Origin: Bacteroidaceae bacterium
Lineage (GTDB): Bacteria; Bacteroidota; Bacteroidia; Bacteroidales; Bacteroidaceae
NCBI GenBank assembly: GCA_016291905.1
Contig: JAEEZS010000065.1
Span: forward strand, 1-43,748
DNA: 43,748 bases
Direction of reading: 5' to 3'
A program made the position numbers and the translations under genes. Positions 16,568 to 23,759 of this stretch are shown in pieces (the first letter of the stretch is position 1; each line of letters begins with the position of its first letter). The notes under the pieces were generated by a model. It ran no database searches. It saw nothing but the letters and a program-made list of their open reading frames with translations, and was not told the origin of the DNA.

Positions 16568-17551
16568 TCATCCTTGCGGAAAGGCAAGGGTGAAAAGGGT
16601 GAGTGGAGGATTGCTATCGCAAGTGAGCGTGCCGCCATGCAGTTCCATGATGCGGCGCGAGAGGGCAAGGCCTATGCCGGTGCCCTCTTCTTTTGTACTA
16701 TAAAAAGGCTGGAAGATAAGCTCCATCTGCGCGGGAGGAATGAGGGGACCGTTGTTGCTGACGACGATGCGGACACCGTCGGCAGGGCTGCCCGAAGCCA
16801 GCAAGCTGACATGGCCATCCTCCTGACCTTCAATAGCGTGAAGGGCATTGCGGATGATATTGAGCAGCACCAGACGAATGAGCTTCTCGTCGGCATGGAC
16901 CACGGGATCGCCCGCAGCAATGCTGAATTGGATGCGGTTGGCGGAAGGCTCTCCGCTGAGCGTCAGACGCAAGCCGTCGAAAAGTGTGCGCACGGGGAAG
17001 TCCGTCCACTGCGGTTCGGGCAGATGGGTGAGGTTTTGATAGTGATTGAGGAAGCCGTGGATGTCCTCGGCCTGCTGGTGAATGATACCCAGCGAGTCGC
17101 GGAGGTCTTCTTCAGAGACAGCATTGTCATGCACCCAGTCCGTCAAGGAGACGATAGGTGCAATGGAGTTGCGTAGCTCGTGCGTCATCACGCGCAAGAT
17201 GCGGTCGTAGTACTGCCGCTGCGACTCCATCGCGAAACGGTCAGCACAATATGCGCGAAGCACGCGGTTCATGTCGTCCATTACCTGCCCCAACACAGGG
17301 TCGTCCGAAGCGGGGAAGCGCATAGTGGTATCGCGCCCTTCCATCGCCCCTACAAATGCTGACGTCTGACGAACCGGCAGGCGAATCAAATGCCACAACC
17401 GCACCATCATTCCTGCCCACAGCACTGCCAGCGCCGTTCCTGCGAGAAGACGCCCTCTGCAAAAGCAAAACACCGCCACCGCCAGCGAAAACGTCATCAC
17501 CGCCAGCGTGACAGCCACATGTCGTGTGAAGTGCCGACTAAGGGAGGCCAT
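16568..17551 (-). CDS. Sensor histidine kinase with minimal two-helix membrane anchor
   Basis: The 327-aa inner-membrane kinase has two closely spaced hydrophobic segments (about 12-32 and 35-52) with almost no periplasmic loop, a short linker, a DHp domain with H124 in VMTHELRNS, and a HATPase domain with NIIRNALHA, VVSNNGP and GTGIGLALSRRI. With no external domain it probably senses the membrane or a partner protein. It is translated from the same minus-strand transcript as the regulator, overlapping it by 14 nt. Kinase and regulator lie divergent from the TolC/permease operon, which they probably control. Confidence 0.92.
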   Translation of the reverse strand: MASLSRHFTRHVAVTLAVMTFSLAVAVFCFCRGRLLAGTALAVLWAGMMVRLWHLIRLPVRQTSAFVGAMEGRDTTMRFPASDDPVLGQVMDDMNRVLRAYCADRFAMESQRQYYDRILRVMTHELRNSIAPIVSLTDWVHDNAVSEEDLRDSLGIIHQQAEDIHGFLNHYQNLTHLPEPQWTDFPVRTLFDGLRLTLSGEPSANRIQFSIAAGDPVVHADEKLIRLVLLNIIRNALHAIEGQEDGHVSLLASGSPADGVRIVVSNNGPLIPPAQMELIFQPFYSTKEEGTGIGLALSRRIMELHGGTLTCDSNPPLTLFTLAFPQG

Positions 17552-18182
17552 AACGTTTCATTTTATCGTACAATGCCTGACGGCTGATGCCCAGCGCCTT
17601 TGCAGCGGCTGTGACTTTGCCGCCATTGTCGGTCAACACCTTACGGATGTGCTCGCGCTCCAAATCGGTAAGCGGTGAGGTCTTCGGATTTGAAGATTGA
17701 AAATTGAGAATTGAAGATTGAAAAGAACTGTCTCCTTCACTCCTACCTCCTAATTCCTCATTCCTAATTCTTAATTCTTTCATTTTTTCTTTCCTTTTCT
17801 CCATGGCCTCAGTAAGCTTCTGAATCAGCTGCGCGTTGTCCCAAGGTTTTTGGATGAAGTCATCGGCGCCTTGCTTCAGGCTATCGACGGCCAGGCTCAC
17901 ATCGCCGAAGGCGGTGATGAGCACCACGGCAGGCGGATTGTCGAGGCCGCTACGGTGCTTGATGCGGTCGAGCCAGAAAAGGCCGTCCTTGCCGTCCATC
18001 TTCCCTTTGCCGAAGTTCATGTCCAGCAGCACCACGTCTATGCTCTCCTTACTTATTATAGCGGGAATGAGCGTCGGGTCGCCGACGGCTGCCACGGTGC
18101 TGAAGACACTTTTCAGCACAAGGCGCAACGACTGGAGCACGGCCTCGTTGTCGTCGATGATAAGGATGTGCGCTTGAATCAT
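17538..18182 (-). CDS. Response regulator: receiver plus Fis-type HTH, no AAA+ domain
   Basis: The 214-aa protein, starting at the ATG at 18182, begins directly with the receiver domain (HILIIDDNEAV; phospho-acceptor D54 in VVLLDMNF; T90 in LITAFGD; K112 in IQKPW). A charged linker follows (about 125-170), then a Fis-type DNA-binding helix-turn-helix (GGKVTAAAKALGISRQALYDKMKRYG, described by its ends 188 to 212). NtrC-type regulators have a sigma-54-activating AAA+ ATPase between these parts and this one does not, so it resembles the RegA/PrrA architecture and should act on the primary sigma factor. A 12-codon upstream extension (ATG at 18218) is rejected because an excellent promoter overlaps it. 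Confidence 0.92.
   Translation of the reverse strand: MIQAHILIIDDNEAVLQSLRLVLKSVFSTVAAVGDPTLIPAIISKESIDVVLLDMNFGKGKMDGKDGLFWLDRIKHRSGLDNPPAVVLITAFGDVSLAVDSLKQGADDFIQKPWDNAQLIQKLTEAMEKRKEKMKELRIRNEELGGRSEGDSSFQSSILNFQSSNPKTSPLTDLEREHIRKVLTDNGGKVTAAAKALGISRQALYDKMKRYGLP
17687..17781. repeat. Simple repeats inside the response regulator coding sequence (linker)
   Basis: Two short-unit repeat tracts lie inside the gene: GAAGATTGAAAATTGAGAA-type units at 17687-17725 and TTCCTAATTCTTAATTC-type units at 17749-17781. Both match the style of the intergenic repeats in this window. They encode the regulator's linker (about residues 134-165, Ser/Asn/Gln-rich) in frame, so the linker appears to have been built from repeat DNA. 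Confidence 0.65.
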
Positions 18183-18187
18183 GCCTG

Positions 18188-18219
18188 CAAAGATAATGCG
18201 AGCCGAGCGAAACGCCAAA
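18188..18219 (-). promoter_or_regulatory. Promoter of the two-component operon, predicted to yield a nearly leaderless mRNA
   Basis: On the minus strand TTTG at 18219-18216, a 20-nt spacer and TATCTTTG at 18195-18188 match the Bacteroidota consensus exactly. The -7 box ends only 5 nt before the ATG at 18182, so transcription should start within about 0-4 nt of the start codon. Confidence 0.8.
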
Positions 18220-18333
18220 TTTTTTGAGCGTTTTTGAAATGAAGCTTATCTAAAACCAATGGTGAAAACGGGCGACGAAAACACGCCTTTTGCACGCAAA
18301 AATCCCATAATTCGAGAAGAGCCCGAAAAAAAG

Positions 18334-18350
18334 TGTCAAGAATCTTGACA
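18334..18350. promoter_or_regulatory. 17-bp operator-like dyad upstream of the efflux operon
   Basis: TGTCAAGAATCTTGACA consists of two perfect 8-bp arms around one central base. It ends exactly 60 nt before the -7 box at 18411, the same distance as the related dyad at 26209-26225 from its -7 box. It lies in the divergent region between the regulator gene and the TolC gene and is the best candidate site for the Fis-type regulator. Confidence 0.7.
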
Positions 18351-18383
18351 TTTTTCGGTCAAAAATAAAAAAAGTTGATTTTT

Positions 18384-18418
18384 CTTGCACATGTCAAAAT
18401 TATTTACCTATACCTTTG
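18384..18418 (+). promoter_or_regulatory. Promoter of the TolC/permease operon
   Basis: TACCTTTG at 18411-18418 is an exact -7 match. The nearest -33-like element is CTTG at 18384-18387 with a 23-nt spacer, longer than usual, which fits an activator-dependent promoter. The stretch from 18334 to 18418 is a gapless copy of 26209-26293. Confidence 0.75.
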
Positions 18419-18450
18419 TGGAGCTAAAAACGAAAACAGTCCCCAAACGT

Positions 18451-19926
18451 ATGAAAAAACGTTCCCTCTTTAGCTCCGTCTCGGCCATCAGCATCGCTAT
18501 GGTTATCGCCACCACCGCGCAGGCCGAATCCCAACTATCCCTTTCCGACGTTGTCCGTCTGGCACAGGAGCAGTCTCCCTCCGCACAGGCCGCGAGGCAC
18601 AGCTTTCAGTCGTCGTACTGGACGTGGCGCAACTACCGCGCCAGCCTGCTGCCCGCGCTCAGCCTCTCCTCGTCGCCCTATCTGAACCGCAATACAGACT
18701 ACGTCTCGCTGGGCGACGGCAGCGAGGCGTACGTCCGCCACAACAACCTCAAGACCGACCTCACCCTCGACCTCTCGCAGAACGTCTGGTTCACGGGCGG
18801 CACGCTGTCGGTGAAGAGCGCGGCACGGCGCCTCGACCTCCTCGGGGGCGGCGGCACCACCTACAACCTCCAGCCCCTCACCGTGGTTTATTCGCACGGT
18901 CTCCTGGGTTACAACAGCGTGCGCTGGGATCGCCGCATCGAGCCGCTCCGCTACCGCGAGGCCCGCAAGCAGTACGCCGAGTCGATGGAGCTCGTTGCCT
19001 CGCAGGCCAGCAGCTACTTCTTCAACCTTGCCTTGGCGCAGACCAACCTCGAGATTGCCGAACAAAACCTTGCCGCTGCCGACACACTCCACAGCTTCGC
19101 GCGCGGGCGATATAATATAGGTACGATTACGGAGAACGAACTGCTGCAACTAGAACTGAACAAGCTCACCGAGGAGGCCAACGTGCTTGCTGCGCAGACG
19201 TCGCTTGACGAGGCCGAAGACCTCCTGCGCACTTACCTGAACCTTCAGGACGATGCAGACGGACGCATCAGCGTCCGTGTCGACACCGTCGTCCCTCAGT
19301 TTGCCGTCCCGCTTGACGAAGCCATGATTCTGGCGCGCCAAAACAGCCCGGACGTGGATCGCTGGGAGCGCCAACGCCTGCAAAGCGAGGAGAACCTTGC
19401 CTACGCCAAGGCCAACACGGGGCTGAAGGCCAGCGTATATATGCAGCTTGGCCTTGCGCAGACGGGTGAAGACCTCCGTGCCGCCACGCGCAACTTCATG
19501 GACGAGCAGTATGTCAGCTTGGCCATCAGCCTGCCCATCCTCGACTGGGGCCGCGGTCGCGGACAGGTGCAGCTGGCACGCTCAAACCTCGACCTCACCA
19601 ACACGCAAATTGAACAGAGCGCCATGAGCTTCGAGCAGAACGTGGTGAAGGTTGTCAAGCAGTTCAACCTGCAAGGGCGCCGCGTCAGCATCGCCCACAA
19701 GACCATGCTGACCGCCCAACAACGCTACGAGGTGGCGCGGCGACTCTATGTGCTCGGCAAGAGCACCATCCTTGACCTCAACAGCGCCATCAGCGAAAAG
19801 GACAGCGCCTACCGCGGCTACGTCAGCGCCCTCAGCACCTACTGGAGCCTCTTCTACGCCCTCCGCAGCCTCACCGCCTACGACTTTCAATGGCAGCTGC
19901 CGATAGAATACGAATACGAAATCTAG
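18451..19926 (+). CDS. TolC-like outer-membrane efflux protein
   Basis: The 491-aa protein starts with a signal peptide ending at TAQA (about residue 25) and has two outer-membrane-efflux repeats of long coiled helices (SLSDVVRLAQEQSPSAQAARH early; VPLDEAMILARQNSPDV in the second half; PILDWGRGRGQVQLARSNLDL). TolC-like trimers form the outer-membrane channel for ABC or RND pumps. The ATG at 18451 is chosen because upstream in-frame ATGs (18385, 18391) precede the predicted transcription start near 18421 and would lack the signal peptide at the N-terminus. It is the first gene of the operon, 27 nt before permease 1. Confidence 0.93.
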   Translation: MKKRSLFSSVSAISIAMVIATTAQAESQLSLSDVVRLAQEQSPSAQAARHSFQSSYWTWRNYRASLLPALSLSSSPYLNRNTDYVSLGDGSEAYVRHNNLKTDLTLDLSQNVWFTGGTLSVKSAARRLDLLGGGGTTYNLQPLTVVYSHGLLGYNSVRWDRRIEPLRYREARKQYAESMELVASQASSYFFNLALAQTNLEIAEQNLAAADTLHSFARGRYNIGTITENELLQLELNKLTEEANVLAAQTSLDEAEDLLRTYLNLQDDADGRISVRVDTVVPQFAVPLDEAMILARQNSPDVDRWERQRLQSEENLAYAKANTGLKASVYMQLGLAQTGEDLRAATRNFMDEQYVSLAISLPILDWGRGRGQVQLARSNLDLTNTQIEQSAMSFEQNVVKVVKQFNLQGRRVSIAHKTMLTAQQRYEVARRLYVLGKSTILDLNSAISEKDSAYRGYVSALSTYWSLFYALRSLTAYDFQWQLPIEYEYEI

Positions 19927-19953
19927 TTAAGAGTAAAGAAAAATAGTATTGAA

Positions 19954-22365
19954 ATGAATACTTCACTATTCAGTCACTACCTCAAGGTTGCCGTGCGCAG
20001 CCTGACGCGCTACAAGTCGCAAACCATCATCTCCATCGTCGGCCTCGCCGTCGGCTTCGTATGCCTTTCGCTCTCGGCCTTGTGGCTGCGGTACGAGAAC
20101 ACCTTCAACACCGGCCTGCCCGACGCCGACCGCCTCTACATGATGGCGATGGGCGAGGGCGGCTCCGTCATGGGCACGCCGGGCGAGTTACTGATGAAGT
20201 ATACCGAGATACCCGAGGTGGAGGGTGCAACGTGCGTCAGCACCCAGTGGTGCACGCTACCCTTCTCGTTCGTGGGTGACAAGATGATTCTCCACAACGA
20301 AATGGAGGTTCGTGTACTGATAACCGACTCGTGTTTCTTCTCGATGTTCGAACTGAACATCGTGCAAGGCGACCAGCATTTCTATGAACACTGGCACGAG
20401 GGTGTCGCTATCTCCTCCTCGTTGGCCCGCCGTCTCTACGGCTCGGAAGACCCCCTTGAATGTAAGCTGATGATGAACTATGGTGGAGGAGCTGGCTCCG
20501 GAAGGAACATCCTTGCCATCTACGAGGACCTTGACCCTCACTCAGACATCTATGCCGACATCATCGATGTAGAAGACGTTCGTTATTACGCCGGTACGCT
20601 CGTTCCCTACGTCACCAAACTTCACCCGGGACGGGAAGTCTATGAGTCGTTCTGCGAGAAGATAAAGACGTTGAGCGAGACGGAGAGCGATGTCCTCAAT
20701 AGGATGAATCTGGTGCCCCTTCCTCTGACTGATTCGCATCGGCGTGGCTACGACTCCGAAGGTTCGCTCTCGTACGACCACCTGCGCGCATTTCTTTTTA
20801 TCAGCATCATGCTGGTGGTGTGTGCGCTGGTGAACTTTATCACGCTCTTCGTCAACCGCCTGCGTATGCGTCGCCGCGAGATGGCATTGCGCCTCGTTCA
20901 CGGTGAGAGCGGCGTCGGGCTGGTCGTGCTGTTCAGCATGGAGGCGCTTTTAGTGATGCTGGCCGCTGCGGCACTCGGGATGATGGGCGTCTGGCTGTTG
21001 CGCGACGTATTCGCCACTTATGCCAATATCCACACAGAGGGCTACATCTTTACCTGGTCGCTTCTCTTCATGGCGCTGACGCTGATGCTCTGCCTCGCCG
21101 TCTGCATCGTGGCCGTCGTCATCGTGAAAAATGCAGCCTTCAACCGCTCCATCCGCACCAGCCAACACTCCAACCACACGTTCATGAGCATCAGCACAGG
21201 CGTGCAGCTCACCATCGGCCTCACATTCGTCTTCTGCGCCGCCATGATGCTCAAGCAGTTTCACCACCTTCGCAGCTCCGACTGGGGTGTAAACTTCCGC
21301 AATGTGGCCTTCTTCTGCATCGACTTGCCCAGCTATTATGAGAATGACAATTTCGTCAACACCAGCCGTCAGGAGATGAACGACAAAGGTCTCATCTCCC
21401 AGCTGCGCGCTATCCCGGGCGTGCAGGAGGTGATGGAACACGGCAGACATTTTGCCGCCAACTCCTACGAATTTGAGTCGTTCCGCCTGCGTCTCCATCC
21501 CGAGGACGAGTGGACTTACGCTACACTCCGGCGCGGTTTGTTTGACCCAGGAAGCCCCGTCAACGGCTTCACTGTGCTGGAAGGCACGCTGCCCCGCGAG
21601 GACGACTGGCTGCCCGACCAGATTATCATCACCGAAACCATCCGCAATAAACTGGGACTGACGAGCGCCGTCGGCCAGACGATTGAGTATAAGTCATACG
21701 ACGACACATTCACCGGCACCATCATCGCCGTCATCCGCGACATTCTCTTTACCGATGTTCATGGTGGCCCTCAAATCTTCTGCTCTTTCCGCCCGCTGAA
21801 CCCACGCGAAAAAGAGCTCGTAGACTCTCGCACGAACTACGTTGCCTTCACCTTCGACCCGAAGCAGAAGGCCGACGTCGTGCGGCGCATCAAGGAAATG
21901 ATGGAGCCCTATCCCGAACTCCCCTGGAGCATAGAATTCGGTATGGACAACTTCAGCTACCAGATCCGCAGCGAGGAGAACCTGAGCCGCCTGCTCACAG
22001 CCGTCACCGTTGTCTGCATCGTCATTGCCATCTTCGGCGTCTATAGCATCATCACCCTCGCCTGCCGCCAACGCCGCAAGGAGATTGCCCTGCGCAAGAT
22101 ACACGGTGCCAAGCTGAAGGATATCCTTATGATGTTCGTCCGCGAATATGGCCTCATCCTCGTCATCAGTTCTGCCGTAGCGTTTGCCGTCGGCTACCTC
22201 ATCATGCACGGCTGGTTGGAGAACTACGTCCGTCGCACGGCCTTTTCGTGGTGGGTCTTTGCCGCCATCCTCGTGGCTACCGCCCTGCTCATCGCCCTCA
22301 GCGTCGGCACTCGCGTCTGGCGCACCGCCCGCGAAAACCCTGCCGACGTCATCAAAAGCGAGTAA
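19954..22365 (+). CDS. ABC transporter permease 1, FtsX/MacB type (two-module)
   Basis: The 803-aa permease has the double architecture common in Bacteroidales: TM1 (IISIVGLAVGFVCLSLSALW), a periplasmic MacB-like domain, three TM helices with the FtsX motif (REMALRLVHG, about 310-320), a further TM (about 420-440), a second periplasmic domain, and three C-terminal TMs with CRQRRKEIALRKIHGAKL. MacB-type pumps use periplasmic mechanics rather than classical import to drive efflux through TolC. The substrate is unknown. It is about equally similar in layout to permeases 2 and 3 and shares their exact terminal motif RENPADVIKSE. Confidence 0.92.
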   Translation: MNTSLFSHYLKVAVRSLTRYKSQTIISIVGLAVGFVCLSLSALWLRYENTFNTGLPDADRLYMMAMGEGGSVMGTPGELLMKYTEIPEVEGATCVSTQWCTLPFSFVGDKMILHNEMEVRVLITDSCFFSMFELNIVQGDQHFYEHWHEGVAISSSLARRLYGSEDPLECKLMMNYGGGAGSGRNILAIYEDLDPHSDIYADIIDVEDVRYYAGTLVPYVTKLHPGREVYESFCEKIKTLSETESDVLNRMNLVPLPLTDSHRRGYDSEGSLSYDHLRAFLFISIMLVVCALVNFITLFVNRLRMRRREMALRLVHGESGVGLVVLFSMEALLVMLAAAALGMMGVWLLRDVFATYANIHTEGYIFTWSLLFMALTLMLCLAVCIVAVVIVKNAAFNRSIRTSQHSNHTFMSISTGVQLTIGLTFVFCAAMMLKQFHHLRSSDWGVNFRNVAFFCIDLPSYYENDNFVNTSRQEMNDKGLISQLRAIPGVQEVMEHGRHFAANSYEFESFRLRLHPEDEWTYATLRRGLFDPGSPVNGFTVLEGTLPREDDWLPDQIIITETIRNKLGLTSAVGQTIEYKSYDDTFTGTIIAVIRDILFTDVHGGPQIFCSFRPLNPREKELVDSRTNYVAFTFDPKQKADVVRRIKEMMEPYPELPWSIEFGMDNFSYQIRSEENLSRLLTAVTVVCIVIAIFGVYSIITLACRQRRKEIALRKIHGAKLKDILMMFVREYGLILVISSAVAFAVGYLIMHGWLENYVRRTAFSWWVFAAILVATALLIALSVGTRVWRTARENPADVIKSE

Positions 22366-22406
22366 AAAAACAATTCCTAATTTCTATTTCTACAATTTCT
22401 CATTCT

Positions 22407-23657
22407 ATGGATATTCCCCTTCCCAAACGTCCCTGGTACGTCCGCCATCGCGGAAGGCTTTTTGCCGGAGCCGGTGCCCTTATGCTGATTGTAGCCCTTG
22501 TGCTGACCACCCTTCGCCCCAAGACGCTGCGGCTCGCGGCTGACAGCCTTTCCATCAGCGAGGTCACACAGGCTGAGTTTACCGAGTATGTCAACGCCGA
22601 CGGCGTCCTCCAGCCCATCCGCACCGTGCGCGTGGGAGCTGTGGAGGCCGGCACCGTCAGCGAGATTGTCGCCGAAGAAGGCGCCATGGTACACGCAGGC
22701 GACACCCTCATCGTCCTCACCAACCCCGAGCTGGAGCAGCAGATTGCCGACCAGCGCGCCGCCTTCGCCCGCCTGCTCCGCACGCAGCAGGAGAAAGCGC
22801 TCGAGATGAAGCAGAAGCGCATCACCATCCGTCAGCAGACGCTCCAGACCACCTACGAGCTCACACGACTGGAAAAGCAGTATCGCCTCGACCAAGAGGA
22901 GTTCCGCATGGGCATCAAGAGCCGCGCTGAACTGGACCTGGCCGAAGCCGAGTACCAGTACCGCCACCGCAGCGCCGAGCTGCAGCTGGAGAGCCTGCGC
23001 AGCGACTCCGCGCTAGCCACCCTGCACGCCGAATCGACCCAGAGCGAGCTGGCCGACGAGCAGCAGCGTCTGCGGCGCACCGAGGCACGGCTGGCCGACC
23101 TCGTCGTCCGCGCCCCCTGCGACGGCCAGCTCAGCAACATCAACGCCGTCCCCGGCCAGAAGATTGGCAGCGGCAGCGAGGTAGGCGAAATCAAGATTAT
23201 GGACCGCTTCCGTCTGGCCTCGTCGCTCAACGAATACTACATCGACAAGCTCGCCGTGGGGCAGCTGGCCACCGTCACCTACGGCGATGCCCTCTACCCC
23301 CTGCGCATCAGCCGCATCGTGCCCGAGGTGAAGGACCACGCCTTTGGCGTCGACCTCGTCTTCACCGACTCCATGCCCGCCAACGCCCGCATCGGCAAGG
23401 GCTATCAGGCCAAGATTGAGTTCTCCGCTTCGGAGCCTGCCGTCGTCATCCCCAAAGGTAACTTCTACGCCTTTACGGGTGGGCAGTGGGTGTTCAAGAT
23501 TACCGGTGACGGCCACACGGCTGTGCGCGTCCCCATCACCATCGGGCGCCAGAACCCTGTCTCCTACGAAATCATCGACGGCCTCTCCGTCGGCGACCGC
23601 GTCATCACCTCCGGCTACGACAGCTTCGGAGACGCCAAGGAAATTCGCATTAAATAA
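22407..23657 (+). CDS. Membrane-fusion (HlyD/MacA-like) periplasmic adaptor protein
   Basis: The 416-aa adaptor has one N-terminal TM (about 15-36), a biotinyl-lipoyl-like domain (VGAVEAGTVSEIVAEEGAMV then GDTLIVL), a long coiled-coil hairpin (about 105-230) and a beta-barrel domain (LAVGQLATVTYGDALYPL). It bridges the permeases and the TolC-like channel. The ATG at 22407 is preferred: the longer frame from 22248 overlaps permease 1 and adds an Arg-rich stretch that does not belong to the family. It is 41 nt behind permease 1. Confidence 0.92.
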   Translation: MDIPLPKRPWYVRHRGRLFAGAGALMLIVALVLTTLRPKTLRLAADSLSISEVTQAEFTEYVNADGVLQPIRTVRVGAVEAGTVSEIVAEEGAMVHAGDTLIVLTNPELEQQIADQRAAFARLLRTQQEKALEMKQKRITIRQQTLQTTYELTRLEKQYRLDQEEFRMGIKSRAELDLAEAEYQYRHRSAELQLESLRSDSALATLHAESTQSELADEQQRLRRTEARLADLVVRAPCDGQLSNINAVPGQKIGSGSEVGEIKIMDRFRLASSLNEYYIDKLAVGQLATVTYGDALYPLRISRIVPEVKDHAFGVDLVFTDSMPANARIGKGYQAKIEFSASEPAVVIPKGNFYAFTGGQWVFKITGDGHTAVRVPITIGRQNPVSYEIIDGLSVGDRVITSGYDSFGDAKEIRIK

Positions 23658-23665
23658 CCGCTGCC

Positions 23666-23700
23666 CATCGCGATGAACCAATCAACTCATCGCGATGAAC
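23666..23700. repeat. Two direct copies of CATCGCGATGAAC with 22-bp spacing
   Basis: CATCGCGATGAAC occurs at 23666-23678 and 23688-23700, 22 bp apart start to start, about two helical turns. Each copy contains the perfect palindrome CATCGCGATG. They lie in the 102-nt gap between the adaptor gene and permease 2, so they could be a DNA-binding site or form small hairpins in the operon mRNA. Confidence 0.6.
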
Positions 23701-23759
23701 AAGAGAAAACATCAAATATTACGAAAGGAAGATCAATTATTCTCAACGCCCAATCAGCA

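Noticed and set aside
18374..18390. TTGATTTTTCTTGCAC upstream of the TolC gene as a sigma-54 promoter
   Set aside because: The required GG at the -24 position is missing there and in the paralogous promoter at 26249-26265. Both have an exact -7 box downstream, and the regulator lacks an AAA+ domain.
18385..18450. N-terminal extension of the TolC-like protein from ATG 18385 or 18391
   Set aside because: These codons precede the predicted transcription start near 18421, and the signal peptide begins at the ATG at 18451.
22248..22406. 53-residue extension of the membrane-fusion protein into permease 1
   Set aside because: It is Arg/His-rich out-of-frame reading of the permease 3' end, and the membrane segment follows normally from the ATG at 22407.
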